Source: Roseivivax sp. GX 12232
GTDB lineage: Bacteria > Pseudomonadota > Alphaproteobacteria > Rhodobacterales > Rhodobacteraceae
Direction of reading: 5' to 3'
DNA length: 64,000 nt
NCBI RefSeq assembly: GCF_021272185.1
Contig: NZ_JAJSEC010000002.1
Coordinates: 62,001 to 126,000, forward strand
Shown: positions 10,307 through 21,598 of the stretch, piece after piece
How positions within the stretch are numbered: the stretch's first letter is position 1
How the letters are laid out: the number at the start of each line of letters is the position of its first letter
Notes under the pieces: generated by a model
Seen by the model: the letters and a program-made list of their open reading frames with translations, nothing else
Told to the model about the DNA's origin: nothing
The model's database searches: none
Position numbers and translations under genes: made by a program

Positions 10307-10771
10307 ATGACGATCCACCTCTCGACCCGCCCCGCGCCCGATCTGCCCCGAGAGCTCGATGATTTCACTGGCGCCTGGCGGTTCCGCAGAAAGATTTACG
10401 ACCGCAAGCTCGGGCAGGAAAGCGACGGGCAGGGCGTCCTGACCTTCGCCCCCGAGGGCGACGGGCTGATCTACCACGAGGTGCTGACGCTCTCGATGCC
10501 CGGCCAGCCGCCGATCGAGGGCAGCCGCCGCTACCGCTGGCGTCCGGGCCCGCGCGGCATCGAGGTGCTGTTCGAGGACGGGCGGCCCTTCCACCAGCTG
10601 GGCCTCGGCGAAAGCCGCCCCTGCGACCTGCACCCCTGCGGCGAGGACCGCTACGAGGTGACCTATGATTTCGGCGACTGGCCGATCTGGGGCGCGACCT
10701 GGGAAGTGCGCGGACCGCGCAAGGACTACCGCATGGACACGCTCTACGTGCGCGAGAAATCCTGCCGCTGA
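10307..10771 (+). CDS. DUF6314 family protein
   Basis: A 154-residue soluble protein rich in Tyr, Arg, Gly and Trp: DDFTGAWRFRRKIYDR, then alternating strands (GLIYHEVLTLSMPG, YRWRPGPRGIEVLFEDGRPFH) and a YEVTYDFGDWPIWGATWEVRGPRKDYRMDTLY ending split by turns. The pattern suggests a small lipocalin-like beta barrel. I assign it to DUF6314 from these motifs, with moderate certainty. GGGAAGGGAGG precedes the ATG. It is divergent from purB and 73 bases upstream of bioY. Function unknown. Confidence 0.7.
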   Translation: MTIHLSTRPAPDLPRELDDFTGAWRFRRKIYDRKLGQESDGQGVLTFAPEGDGLIYHEVLTLSMPGQPPIEGSRRYRWRPGPRGIEVLFEDGRPFHQLGLGESRPCDLHPCGEDRYEVTYDFGDWPIWGATWEVRGPRKDYRMDTLYVREKSCR

Positions 10772-10772
10772 G

Positions 10773-10818
10773 CTTCGGGGTTGCGCGCCGCGCCGCGGCA
10801 CGGCATGAAGTCCCGAAG
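10773..10818 (+). promoter_or_regulatory. inverted repeat between the DUF6314 gene and bioY
   Basis: CTTCGGG (10773-10779) and CCCGAAG (10812-10818) enclose a GC-rich loop just after the DUF6314 stop. It could weakly attenuate transcription into bioY, but there is no T-run. I do not see a BioR-type TTATxxATAA site before bioY. Confidence 0.35.
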
Positions 10819-10844
10819 GGTTCAATGACACGAGGGAGACCCCG

Positions 10845-11444
10845 ATGACGGAAGCGCTCAACCGCAACGTGCTGGTGGAGATGTTCGGCGCCACCGAAGG
10901 TGCCGCTCTGCGGGCGAAACAGGCCGCCTTGGTGGTCGTGGGGATCGCCTTCCTGGCGCTTGCCGCCAAGATCAAGGTGCCGATGTGGCCCGTGCCGATC
11001 ACCATGGGCACCTTCGCGGTGCTGACCGTGGGCGCCGCCTATGGCCCGCGCCTCGGCCTGGCGACGATCCTGGGCTACATGATCATCGGCGCGCTCGGCT
11101 TCGACGTCTTCGCGGGTTCTAGCGCGGAAAGCGCCGGCCTCACCTACATGATGGGCGGCACCGGCGGCTACCTGGTGGGCTACGTGCTGGCGACGCTGGC
11201 GCTGGGTGTCGCGGCCCGCGCGGGCTGGGACCGCTCGATGCCGAAGATGGCGGGCGCCATGCTGCTCGGCAACGTGATCATCTACGTCCCGGGCCTGGTC
11301 TGGCTCGGCATGCTCTACGGCTGGGACAAGCCGATCCTGCAGTGGGGCCTGACGCCCTTCCTGATCGGTGACGCGCTGAAGCTGGCGCTGGCCGCGGGCC
11401 TTCTCCCGCTGGTCTGGAAGCTGGTCGGCGACGCCCGCCGGTGA
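10845..11444 (+). CDS. bioY: biotin transporter BioY
   Basis: A 199-residue membrane protein with about six hydrophobic segments and the BioY hallmarks KVPMWPVPITMGTFAVL, GPRLGLATILGYMIIGALG and GGTGGYLVGYV. BioY is the substrate-binding S component of ECF-type biotin uptake and can work alone or with BioM/BioN; neither partner is present here. GAGGGAGACCCCG precedes the ATG. The stop overlaps the start of the next gene by 3 bases, so the two are probably co-translated. Confidence 0.93.
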   Translation: MTEALNRNVLVEMFGATEGAALRAKQAALVVVGIAFLALAAKIKVPMWPVPITMGTFAVLTVGAAYGPRLGLATILGYMIIGALGFDVFAGSSAESAGLTYMMGGTGGYLVGYVLATLALGVAARAGWDRSMPKMAGAMLLGNVIIYVPGLVWLGMLYGWDKPILQWGLTPFLIGDALKLALAAGLLPLVWKLVGDARR

Positions 11445-12292
11445 GCGTGAGACAGGACGGACAGAACGCGGCGCGCCGGGAGACCGGCGCGCCGTTTGCG
11501 TTTGAGGAAGGCCCCCCGGTCCTGCAGCGGCATCTGCCCTATGACCCCGGCGCCGGCGCGCGGCTGCCGGGCACGCGGCCTCTGGGCGATGCGCCCTGGC
11601 TCATCGCCGACGAGGCCTATGCCGGCCAGATGGCCCTGCGCGACCGGCTCTTGGCCGACTGCCCCGAGGTGGTGCTGGCCCTCGATCCCGGCGCCCGGCC
11701 CGCCGCGCAGGAGCTGCTGGACGAGGTGCTGGCGGATCTGCCCGAGGGCTTCGCGCAGGCGGGTGATCGGGTCACCCGGCCCGACGGCGTGGTGGTCGCG
11801 ATCGACCCAGCGCGCCCGATGGAAACGCTCTGCCGCCTGGTGCAGGAAGACCTCTGCATTCTTGAAAAAACCGAGGGGGCGGAGGAACACGTCCTGACCG
11901 CCGCGACGCTGTGCTTTCCCGCGCGCTGGCGGCTCTCGGAGAAATTCATGCGCCCGCTGGTGGCGATCCACGCGCCGGTGCCGGAATACGACGAAGGCGT
12001 CGCGCGCCGGGTGCAGCGGATGTTCGACGGGCTGCGCCCCGGGTTGCCGATCTGGCGCTTCAACGTGCTCTGGCACGACGATCCGACGCTGCATCAGCCG
12101 GGCCCGCCCGCCGCGCGGCCAAAATGGGCGCCCGAGCGCGCGGCCTACCTGCGCACCGAGCGGCAGGTGCTGCGTCGGCTGCCGAAGACCCGCGCGGTGG
12201 TCTTTTCGATCCATACCTACATGCTGGCGGCGGAGGATGTGCCCGAGGGGCCGGGATCAGCTGCCGATGATGTTCAGAAGCGGGTCGAATAG
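11441..12292 (+). CDS. DUF3445 (haem-dependent oxidative N-demethylase-like) protein
   Basis: A 283-residue protein starting at a GTG that overlaps the bioY stop. Family blocks are LQRHLPYDPGAGARLPGTRPL, WLIADEAYAGQMALRDRLL, CRLVQEDLCILEK, FPARWRLSEKFMRPLVAIHAPVP, and the C-terminal RTERQVLRRLPKTRAVVFSIHTY. DUF3445 includes the haem-dependent oxidative N-demethylase alpha subunit; whether this member demethylates anything is unknown. The frame stays open past the family's usual end, so its last 36 bases overlap the convergent hypothetical gene. Confidence 0.78.
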   Translation: MSVRQDGQNAARRETGAPFAFEEGPPVLQRHLPYDPGAGARLPGTRPLGDAPWLIADEAYAGQMALRDRLLADCPEVVLALDPGARPAAQELLDEVLADLPEGFAQAGDRVTRPDGVVVAIDPARPMETLCRLVQEDLCILEKTEGAEEHVLTAATLCFPARWRLSEKFMRPLVAIHAPVPEYDEGVARRVQRMFDGLRPGLPIWRFNVLWHDDPTLHQPGPPAARPKWAPERAAYLRTERQVLRRLPKTRAVVFSIHTYMLAAEDVPEGPGSAADDVQKRVE

Positions 12293-13102
12293 CCCGTTCT
12301 TCCAGAACACCACCGCGACACCGCCCAGGGCCAGCATATGGCCGAAGGTCCGAAGCGGCAGCGCCGCGGCGAGGCTCCGCAGGAGCGAGCGGCGGCGCGG
12401 GGCTTCGCCCGCCTCTTCGGCCTCGCGGGCCTCGGCCTTCTCGGCAATCGCGGCGATCCGGGCAAAATCGGCATCCTGGAACTCGTCGACCTGGTCCTCG
12501 TCGAAGACCTGGGGCGCGCGGGCCTCGATGTCGCGGCGCGCGGCGGCGCGGCGGCGGGCGACCTCGGCCTGGCGTTCCTCGCCGTGGCCGGGCTCGCTGA
12601 CCACGGGAATGTCCTCGAACATCCGCGCCAGGCTCTTCTCGATGTCCTCGGTCGACTGGGTGCTCTCGGGCGTCTCGGCCATCTCGCGGCGCTGCCGCTT
12701 CGGCGAGACGTAGGAGCAGGAAATCTGGAACTCCTCGGGCGAGAGCTTGGTGCGCGGGTCGAGCCATTCGACGTGCCGCGCGTCCACCCGCTGCAGCGCC
12801 TTCAGCACGATGTCCGAGAGGATCTCGACGGTGCGGTCCATGGGCAGCGCCTCGGCATTGGCGCGCGGGGCGATGCGGAAGACGATGCGGCCGCCCGCGC
12901 CGGGCGAGACCTGGGTGGTCAGCTTCACGATCAGCCGGTCCGAGGCGACCGCCCCGTGCTTCAGCGAGACCTTGGGCTCGCCGCCGCCCGCCATGTCCTG
13001 GCGGGCAAGGCTCTGGGCCACGAGACGCAGGAACCGATCCTGCTCGACACTGACGGCATGGGCGATGGCGATGGCAGCATAAGGGCGCAAGATGAGGCTC
13101 AC
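12257..13102 (-). CDS. hypothetical C-terminally membrane-anchored protein
   Basis: Roughly 281 residues. The N-terminal half reads LILRPYAAIAIAHAVSVEQDRFLRLVAQ and GRIVFRIAPRANAEALPMDRTVEILSDIV and looks globular. The middle (~155-235) is very charged and probably disordered or coiled. The end has one hydrophobic segment (LRTFGHMLALGGVAVVFWK), so it may be tail-anchored. The start is uncertain: a GTG at 13102 begins the conserved-looking part, and a TTG at 13141 in the same frame is possible. Neither has a clear ribosome-binding site. No known domain recognised. Confidence 0.6.
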   Translation of the reverse strand: MSLILRPYAAIAIAHAVSVEQDRFLRLVAQSLARQDMAGGGEPKVSLKHGAVASDRLIVKLTTQVSPGAGGRIVFRIAPRANAEALPMDRTVEILSDIVLKALQRVDARHVEWLDPRTKLSPEEFQISCSYVSPKRQRREMAETPESTQSTEDIEKSLARMFEDIPVVSEPGHGEERQAEVARRRAAARRDIEARAPQVFDEDQVDEFQDADFARIAAIAEKAEAREAEEAGEAPRRRSLLRSLAAALPLRTFGHMLALGGVAVVFWKNGLFDPLLNIIGS

Positions 13103-13230
13103 GAATTCTGGTTTGTCGGGCGAGTCCCGACCTGTGCCCAAGCTAGCCGGACATTGGGGTCAAACTTGGGCCAAAGACGCACAGTTCTGCGCAATTTCGG
13201 CCCCGGGTCCGACCCCCGGCGGCATCCCGC

Positions 13231-14046
13231 TCAGCCGTCGATCTGCCGCGCCATGATCGCGATGGCCTGCTGGTAGACCGTGGCCGCGTTCCAGGCCTCG
13301 ATCACCCGGAAATTCGGCTGGCCCTGCTGGTAGCCCTGGCCCGGGCGCCAGCCTTTCTGGCGCAGGAAGTTCGCGGTCGAGGCCAGGGCATCGGTTTCAT
13401 TGTAGAAATCGACCCGGCCGTCGCCGTTGCCGTCGACCCCGTAGCGCAAGGCATTGCCGGGCAGGAACTGGGTGTGGCCCAGTTCTCCGTGCTTGGCGCC
13501 GCGGGTCTGGCGGGTGATCGAGCCGCGGTCGACCAGCTTCAGCGCGCCCAGGGCATGCGGCTTGAAGAACTCCGAGCGGCGGCAGTCGAAGGCCAGGGTG
13601 GTGATCGCCGAGACCACCTCGCTGTCGCCCATGAAGCGGCCGAAGCCGGTCTCCATGCCGTGGATCGCGATCAGCACGCCCGCGGGCACCCCGTAGGCGC
13701 GTTCCAGCGAGGCGTAGAAATTGGCGTTGCGCGCCTTGCGGTCGCGGCCCTGGCGCACGATGGTCGCCGATCCGCGGATCTCCATGAACTTGTCGAGCGA
13801 GTAGCGAAAGCTCTTCTGGTTGCGGTCGGCGCTGATGGTGGACTGCGAATAACGCGTGTTCGACAGTGCCTCGAGGCCGCGCTGCCCGACGCCAGCGGCC
13901 GAGGCCTGGCGGGCGAAATCGGCCTTCCAGGCCTCGAAGCCCGAAGAGGTGTTCGAACAAGAGGCCGCGCTGGCGCTGCCCGCGGCAAGGGCCGCGCCAA
14001 GCGCGGCGGTCAGGCCGACGACGGCCAGGGAAATGCGACGTTGCAT
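13231..14046 (-). CDS. lytic murein transglycosylase (MltB family)
   Basis: A 271-residue periplasmic enzyme with a signal peptide (MQRRISLAVVGLTAALGAALAAGSASA). The SLT_2/MltB domain follows: FEAWKADFARQASAAGV, then IAIHGMETGFGRFMG with the catalytic Glu near residue 130, HTQFLPGNALRYGVDGNGDGRVDFYNETDALASTANFL with an EF-hand-like loop, and the WNAATVYQ ending. It cleaves peptidoglycan glycan strands to 1,6-anhydro products during wall remodelling. It lacks the C-terminal peptidoglycan-binding domain of longer relatives. Confidence 0.92.
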   Translation of the reverse strand: MQRRISLAVVGLTAALGAALAAGSASAASCSNTSSGFEAWKADFARQASAAGVGQRGLEALSNTRYSQSTISADRNQKSFRYSLDKFMEIRGSATIVRQGRDRKARNANFYASLERAYGVPAGVLIAIHGMETGFGRFMGDSEVVSAITTLAFDCRRSEFFKPHALGALKLVDRGSITRQTRGAKHGELGHTQFLPGNALRYGVDGNGDGRVDFYNETDALASTANFLRQKGWRPGQGYQQGQPNFRVIEAWNAATVYQQAIAIMARQIDG

Positions 14047-14161
14047 GGATGTCCTCGTTCCGGCGAAATGACTGCCGCAGGAGCCTAGCCTCGAATGCGC
14101 GCAAGACAAAGGTGACTCTGCGGCAGAGCAAACGCCGGGGCGCGGGCCCGGGGCCTCGCGC

Positions 14162-14950
14162 CTAGAGGTTCGTCACGATGTCGGCCATGGCCCCGGTGGT
14201 GTCGAGCGCCACGAAGAGCCCGCTCAGCCCCATGGCCAGCGAGGCGAAGCGGAAGTCCTCGCCCTTGACCAGGTTGTGCACGATGACCGGCGCGGCGACC
14301 GGCAGCGAGATCGAGGCCACCGCCAGCGACATCGCCCAGGTCGAGAGCCGCACCGTGGTCGGCTGGATGCCCGCGGCCTCGCGCAGCTCTTCCAGTTCCT
14401 CGGGCGTGGCGGGGCGGCGCAGCACCTCGCGCAGGTGTTTCTCGTAGGCGCGGACATGGGCGTCGGCGCGCAGCGCGCGCGGCGGGGCGCCGGTATTGGC
14501 GATCTCGGGCAGGGCATGCCGCGGCTCCATGGGCACCTCGGCATGATCGACGCGGCGCGGGCGCACCGGGCGGCAGGGCGCGGCATCGGGCGCGAAGGCT
14601 TCGAGGAAGGCGTCCCGTGGCAGCGGCACCTCGGTTTCGAGCCAGACCACCGAGCCCGGCGCCTGGTTCAGCGCGAAGGTGCGGGTAATCCCGGCCAGGA
14701 GCTTCTTGACCGGCTGGGCCTCGGGCCCGGGCCGGAAGACGCCGATCACCAGGTAGGTCGCGGTCGCGTCGCGCTGGATGTCCAGCGTGATCGCATGCGC
14801 CCCGGCGCTGGCTTCAAGGCCGCTCGAGCGCGCCTCGATCTCTGACGGGCCGAGGCCCTGCTGGCCGATCGCCACCGCCAGGCTTCTGCCCAGCTCGTCG
14901 ATCGGAAATTCCGCCTCCGCTTCGAAGACGAGTTTCGCCTGACATTTCAT
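14162..14950 (-). CDS. hypothetical protein with two C-terminal hydrophobic segments
   Basis: A 262-residue protein starting MKCQAKLVFEAEAEFPIDELG, with GGGGAC a few bases upstream of the ATG. The first ~110 residues alternate strands and helices. A proline/arginine-rich linker (PCRPVRPRRVDHAEVPMEPRH) follows, then a basic helix (AYEKHLREVLRRPATPEEL) and two hydrophobic stretches near the end (WAMSLAVASISLPVAAPVIV and FASLAMGLSGLFVAL). An ATG six codons upstream is an alternative start. No family recognised; probably an inner-membrane-associated protein. Confidence 0.65.
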   Translation of the reverse strand: MKCQAKLVFEAEAEFPIDELGRSLAVAIGQQGLGPSEIEARSSGLEASAGAHAITLDIQRDATATYLVIGVFRPGPEAQPVKKLLAGITRTFALNQAPGSVVWLETEVPLPRDAFLEAFAPDAAPCRPVRPRRVDHAEVPMEPRHALPEIANTGAPPRALRADAHVRAYEKHLREVLRRPATPEELEELREAAGIQPTTVRLSTWAMSLAVASISLPVAAPVIVHNLVKGEDFRFASLAMGLSGLFVALDTTGAMADIVTNL

Positions 14951-15311
14951 TGTCGGTCCCCAAGACATTCTGTCCCAAAGGATAGGGTGATGGGGAATAA
15001 GGGTGGGTTTTGGTGCTGATCTGGAAATTATTGCGGCGGCTTCGGTAAAATGCTGCAAAGCCGCTTTTGCGGCGCCACAATCCCGCCGCGATCCGCGCAA
15101 TTTGCCACGCTTTGGGCGCATTTCCAGGGGCCCACGTGTGTCGTGGCGGGGCGTTCTACATAAAATTGTAGCGGAATCAGGGCGATGGCGGCGGGGCGCG
15201 CGGGCCGGTGTGGCAGAGGCCCCGGACACCCGGGACCAGGCAGGCAAAACCCCAAAAGGAAAGGGCGCCCCGAAGGGCGCCCAAACCGGTCTTCCTGTCC
15301 CTCGGAAGGCC
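14951..15311. other. intergenic: glnA terminator and a 5' region
   Basis: Apart from the glnA terminator at 15263-15282, this 361-bp stretch holds AT-richer sequence expected to carry the promoter of the hypothetical gene on its left. I could not define a convincing -35/-10 pair and see no coding sequence. Confidence 0.5.
15263..15282 (-). terminator. glnA terminator with UUCG tetraloop
   Basis: GGGCGCCC (15263-15270), CGAA and GGGCGCCC (15275-15282). Read on the minus strand this is an 8-bp stem closed by a UUCG tetraloop followed by TTTCCTTTT, 30 bases after the glnA stop. Confidence 0.85.
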
Positions 15312-16718
15312 TTAGCAGCTGTAGTAGAGCTGGAATTCGACCGGATGGGGGGTGTGCTCGTAAAGCTCGAGCTCTTCCATCTTCAGGTCGATGTAGCCGT
15401 CGATCTGGTCCTTGGTGAAGACGTCACCGGCCAGCAGGAAGGCGTGATCGGCCTTCAGCGCGTCCAGCGCCTCGCGCAGCGAGCCACAGACGGTCGGGAT
15501 GCCCTCGAGCTCTTCGGCCGGCAGGTCGTAGAGGTTCTTGTCCATCGCCTCGCCCGGGTCGATCTTGTTCTTGATGCCGTCGAGACCGGCCATCAGGAGC
15601 GCGGCGAAGCACAGGTAGGGGTTCGCCGAGGGGTCGGGGAAGCGGGCCTCGACGCGCTTGGCCTTGGGGCTCTCGGTCCAGGGGATCCGCACGCAGCCCG
15701 AGCGGTTGCGGGCCGAATAGGCGCGCAGCACGGGGGCTTCGAAGCCCGGGATCAGGCGCTTGTAGGAGTTGGTCGAGGGGTTGGTGAAGGCGTTCAGCGT
15801 CTTGGCGTGCTTCAGGATGCCGCCGATGAAGTAGAGCGCCTCCTGGCTGAGGTCAGCGTATTTGTCGCCCGCGAAGAGCGGCTTGCCATCCTTCCAGATC
15901 GACATGTTGACGTGCATGCCGGTGCCGTTGTCGCCGTAGATCGGCTTCGGCATGAAGGTCGCCGACTTGCCGTAGGCGTCCGCCACGTTGTGGATGACGT
16001 ACTTGTACTTCTGTAGCTGGTCGCCCTGGTCGGTCAGCGAGGAGAAGATCAGGCCCAGCTCGTGCTGGCAGGACGCCACCTCGTGGTGGTGCTTGTCGAC
16101 CTTCATGCCCATGCGCTTCATGGTCGAGAGCATTTCCGAACGGATGTCCTGGCCGTGGTCGACCGGGTTCACCGGGAAGTAGCCGCCCTTGACGCCCGGG
16201 CGGTGGCCCATGTTGCCCATCTCGTAGTCGCTGTCGGTGTTCCAGGAGGCGTCGAGCGCGTCGACCTCGTAGGAGACCTTGTTCATCGCGTTGGAGAACT
16301 TGACGTTGTCGAAGAGGAAGAACTCCGCTTCGGGGCCGAAGTAGGCCGCGTCACCGATGCCCGAGGACTTGAGGTAGGCCTCGGCCTTCTCGGCGGTGCC
16401 GCGCGGGTCGCGCTCATAGGGTTCGCCGGTGTCGGGCTCGACCACGGTGCAATGCAGGCAGAGCGTCTTCTCGGCGTAGAAGGGGTCGATATAGGCCGAG
16501 GTGGTGTCGGGGATCAGCTTCATGTCGGAAGCCTCGATCGACTTCCAGCCGGCGATCGAGGAGCCGTCGAACATGAAACCTTCGTCGAGGAAATCCTCGT
16601 CGACCTGGTCGTGCATCAGCGTGACGTGCTGCAGCTTGCCGCGCGGGTCGGTGAAGCGGATGTCGACATACTCGACGTCCTCGTCCTTCATCAGCTTGAG
16701 AACGGTGTCCTTGCTCAT
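15312..16718 (-). CDS. glnA: glutamine synthetase, type I
   Basis: A 468-residue dodecameric enzyme that makes glutamine from glutamate, ammonia and ATP. Motifs include [19 protein letters not shown], the metal-binding [11 protein letters not shown] block, [16 protein letters not shown] and the [10 protein letters not shown] adenylylation loop with Tyr near residue 397, which points to GlnE-type control. It lies directly downstream of glnB, 46 bases from the glnB stop, in the common alphaproteobacterial glnB-glnA order. Its ribosome-binding region is AAGAAAGGGAAC. Confidence 0.97.
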   Translation of the reverse strand: MSKDTVLKLMKDEDVEYVDIRFTDPRGKLQHVTLMHDQVDEDFLDEGFMFDGSSIAGWKSIEASDMKLIPDTTSAYIDPFYAEKTLCLHCTVVEPDTGEPYERDPRGTAEKAEAYLKSSGIGDAAYFGPEAEFFLFDNVKFSNAMNKVSYEVDALDASWNTDSDYEMGNMGHRPGVKGGYFPVNPVDHGQDIRSEMLSTMKRMGMKVDKHHHEVASCQHELGLIFSSLTDQGDQLQKYKYVIHNVADAYGKSATFMPKPIYGDNGTGMHVNMSIWKDGKPLFAGDKYADLSQEALYFIGGILKHAKTLNAFTNPSTNSYKRLIPGFEAPVLRAYSARNRSGCVRIPWTESPKAKRVEARFPDPSANPYLCFAALLMAGLDGIKNKIDPGEAMDKNLYDLPAEELEGIPTVCGSLREALDALKADHAFLLAGDVFTKDQIDGYIDLKMEELELYEHTPHPVEFQLYYSC

Positions 16719-16764
16719 TCCCTGAGTTCCCTTTCTTGATATGGGGTCTGGCCGGGGGCCGGAG

Positions 16765-18948
<2,184 letters not shown>

Positions 18949-19118
18949 ATGCACGGCGGAGTGGGGCGGCTGTCCGGGGTGTTGGCGGGCGCGCTCAACT
19001 ACGCTCAGCCACCCGTCATCAGGCTTCGAAACTGGATGCACCGCCCGTCACAACGAAACCCGATGCACCCTCCGTCACGGCACGCCAACTTTAGCCGAAG
19101 CATCTGCCGCGCGCAGTC

Positions 19119-19619
19119 TTAGGTCGCGCTCGTCTCCCGCACGGCGGCGGCCAGCTCCAGCCCTTCGGCGTAGATCACATGCGGCTCCGAGAAGACCAGC
19201 GCCACCAGCGTCACCTCCCGCAGGCCCGCGGGGCGGATGAACTCCCCGTCGACCAGCCGTTCGGCGGGCACCATGGCGCGGGCGCGCCCGTAGAGCGCCT
19301 GCGCGCGCCAGTCGCGGATCAGCACCTCCTGGCTGGCCGGCAGATCGGCGTCCGCCTCGGGGCGCATATGGCCCAGGCTGCCGGCGCGAATGGTGATCAC
19401 CGGCACCTTTCCGCGCATGATCCGCAGGTCGTCCAGCGTGACCATGCCGCGGTCGCGGGTGATGATCCGGTCGCCGGGGGAGAGGTATTCCACCGGCATC
19501 TCGCCTTCGAGCGTCAGCACCCGGGTGCCCGCCAGAAGCGCGTTCGGCATGTCGTCACGAGAAAAATGGCGCAAGGGGACCACGTCCCCGCCTGCGCGCC
19601 GGACCGTTTTCGGTTCCAT
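19119..19619 (-). CDS. Hint-domain protein, apparently non-catalytic
   Basis: A 166-residue stand-alone protein. LLAGTRVLTLEGEMPVEYLSPGDRIITRDRG matches the start of Hedgehog/intein (Hint_2) domains, and YGRARAMVPAERLVDG and PHVIYAEGLE match later blocks. The Cys nucleophile that normally precedes the GT motif is absent, and the usual S-x-H is ASQEVLI, so autoprocessing looks unlikely. It has no signal peptide and no attached domain. Its start is 170 bases from tRNA-Leu on the opposite strand. Similar stand-alone Hint proteins occur in Rhodobacterales; function unknown. Confidence 0.8.
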   Translation of the reverse strand: MEPKTVRRAGGDVVPLRHFSRDDMPNALLAGTRVLTLEGEMPVEYLSPGDRIITRDRGMVTLDDLRIMRGKVPVITIRAGSLGHMRPEADADLPASQEVLIRDWRAQALYGRARAMVPAERLVDGEFIRPAGLREVTLVALVFSEPHVIYAEGLELAAAVRETSAT

Positions 19620-19788
19620 GGGCGCTACCCTGCTTGTTCCTGCCTCTTATTGTTCGGCAGAATATGGCAACAAGCGGTTAAAGTCGCGCTTTTTCTGAGC
19701 CCATTTTTCCTCTCGCATCCGGTTTCGCGCTTTGCTAGAGACCACCCCGATCAGGGGTCGGGCGCCGCTCGGCCCCGTCCCGGTATTG

Positions 19789-19873
19789 GCGGGTGTGGCG
19801 GAATTGGTAGACGCACCAGATTTAGGTTCTGGCGCCGCGAGGCGTGGGGGTTCAAGTCCCTCCACCCGCACCA
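19789..19873 (+). tRNA. tRNA-Leu (anticodon UAG)
   Basis: An 85-nt tRNA gene including an encoded CCA. The acceptor stem GCGGGTG (19789-19795) pairs with CACCCGC (19863-19869), followed by discriminator A and CCA. The anticodon stem CCAGA/TCTGG holds the loop TTTAGGT, giving anticodon TAG. The long variable arm (GCGCCGCGAGGCGT region) is typical of leucine tRNAs, and the T-arm contains GTTCAAGTC. It reads CUN codons. It lies 24 bases upstream of the trigger factor gene. Confidence 0.97.
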
Positions 19874-19897
19874 GAGGATGAGGAAAAGGACACCGAG

Positions 19898-21229
19898 ATG
19901 CAGGTCACCGAGACCCTGAACGAAGGCCTGAAGCGCGAATATGCGATCACCGTGACGGCCGATGAACTTGAGGCCAAGGTCAACGAGAAGCTCGCCGAGG
20001 CGCAGCCCGAGATCGAGATGAAGGGCTTCCGCAAGGGCAAGGTGCCGATGGCGCTCCTGAAGAAGCAGTTCGGCCAGCGGCTCCTGGGCGAGTCGATGCA
20101 GGAAGCCGTCGACGGCGCCATGAACCAGCATTTCGAGGACAGCGGCGACCGTCCCGCGATGCAGCCCGAGGTCAAGATGACCAACGAGGACTGGCAAGAG
20201 GGCGACGACGTCAAGGTCGAGATGAAGTACGAGAAGCTTCCCGACGTCCCCGAGGTCGATCTCGCCGGTCTGAAGCTCGAGAAGCTGGTCGCCAAGGCGC
20301 AGGACGCCGATGTCGACGAGGCGCTGGCGAACCTCGCCGAGAGCGCGCAGAACTTCGAGGACCGCAAGAAGGGCACCAAGGCCAAGGACGGCGACCAGGT
20401 GGTCATCGACTTCCTGGGCAAGGTCGACGGCGAGCCCTTCGAAGGCGGCGCCGCCGAGGACTACCCGCTGGTCCTGGGCTCGAACTCCTTCATCCCGGGC
20501 TTCGAAGAGCAGCTCGTGGGCGTGAAGGAAGGCGATGAGACCTCGGTCGAGGTCACCTTCCCCGAGGAATACGGCGCCGAGAACCTGGCCGGCAAGCCGG
20601 CGGTCTTCGACGTGACCGTGAAGGCCGTGAAGAAGCCCGTCGCCGCCGAGATCAACGACGAGCTGGCGCAGAAATACGGTGCCGAGGACCTCGAGGCGCT
20701 GAAAGGCCAGATCCGCGAGCGGCTCGAGGCCGAATACGAAGGCGCCGCGCGCCAGGTGATGAAGCGCCAGGTGCTCGATGCGCTCGACGACCAGGTGCAG
20801 TTCGACCTGCCGCCGAGCCTCGTCGACGCCGAGGCCAAGCAGATCGCGCATCAGCTCTGGCACGAGGAAAACCCCGAGCACCAGGGCCATGACCACGGCG
20901 AGATCGAGCCCAGCGACGAGCAGATCAAGCTCGCCGAGCGCCGCGTGCGCCTGGGCCTCCTGCTCGCCGAGCTGGGCCAGAAGGCCGAGGTCCAGGTGAC
21001 CGATGCCGAGATGACCCAGGCGATCATGAACCAGGCCCGCCAGTATCCGGGCCAGGAGCGCGCCTTCTTCGACTTCGTGCGCCAGAACCCGCAGATGCAG
21101 CAGCAGATGCGCGCGCCGATCTTCGAGGACAAGGTCATCGACCACATCGCCGAGCAGGCGGAAGTCACCGAGAAGGAGATCTCCAAGGAAGACCTCCAGA
21201 AAGAGGTCGAGAAGCTCGACGACGAGTGA
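19898..21229 (+). CDS. tig: trigger factor
   Basis: A 443-residue ribosome-bound chaperone and peptidyl-prolyl isomerase. The N-terminal ribosome-binding domain has the signature [17 protein letters not shown] (family GFRxGKxP). An FKBP-like domain follows ([17 protein letters not shown] and [17 protein letters not shown]), then the helical C-terminal arms. The start was chosen at [15 protein letters not shown]; the frame continues upstream through the tRNA gene and is not coding there. GGAAAAGG precedes the ATG. Confidence 0.96.
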   Translation: MQVTETLNEGLKREYAITVTADELEAKVNEKLAEAQPEIEMKGFRKGKVPMALLKKQFGQRLLGESMQEAVDGAMNQHFEDSGDRPAMQPEVKMTNEDWQEGDDVKVEMKYEKLPDVPEVDLAGLKLEKLVAKAQDADVDEALANLAESAQNFEDRKKGTKAKDGDQVVIDFLGKVDGEPFEGGAAEDYPLVLGSNSFIPGFEEQLVGVKEGDETSVEVTFPEEYGAENLAGKPAVFDVTVKAVKKPVAAEINDELAQKYGAEDLEALKGQIRERLEAEYEGAARQVMKRQVLDALDDQVQFDLPPSLVDAEAKQIAHQLWHEENPEHQGHDHGEIEPSDEQIKLAERRVRLGLLLAELGQKAEVQVTDAEMTQAIMNQARQYPGQERAFFDFVRQNPQMQQQMRAPIFEDKVIDHIAEQAEVTEKEISKEDLQKEVEKLDDE

Positions 21230-21253
21230 TCCGCGCCGCATGAGCGCGCCGTG

Positions 21254-21292
21254 CGCCGCGGAGCCCCAGGGCTCCGCGGCGTTTATTTTTTG
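21254..21292 (+). terminator. tig terminator
   Basis: CGCCGCGGAGCCC (21254-21266), loop CA, GGGCTCCGCGGCG (21269-21281), then TTTATTTTTT. A 13-bp perfect stem with a T-rich tail 24 bases after the stop. Confidence 0.9.
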
Positions 21293-21598
21293 AGGGCAAG
21301 GGCAGGGCGCAGGGCCCTCGGGCTGGCGCAGTCAGGGTCAGCGCTTTTTGCCTGAAGACCCCAAGGTCCGCTATTTGCGGTGCTGCGCTTGGCCCGCCGC
21401 GCCCGGCCTCCCCGCGCCGCACGCCCGGCGGAGCCCGCGCCACACCATACCCAAGCCTCCCACTCCCAGCTCCCGCGACAGCGTCCCCCTGCGCCCCCCG
21501 CCTGACGTCGGGTGCGGCTCCGACGGATTTTCATTGTCTCGTCACGCGTCTCGGCTTCAGATGGGCCTGCGCTGACCCCCATTTAGAGGAGCGATCCC
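21293..21598. other. intergenic, nothing recognised
   Basis: About 300 bases of C-rich sequence between the tig terminator and the nucleotidase start. I see no coding sequence, RNA gene or repeat. The GAGGAG at 21587-21592 is the next gene's ribosome-binding site. Confidence 0.5.
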
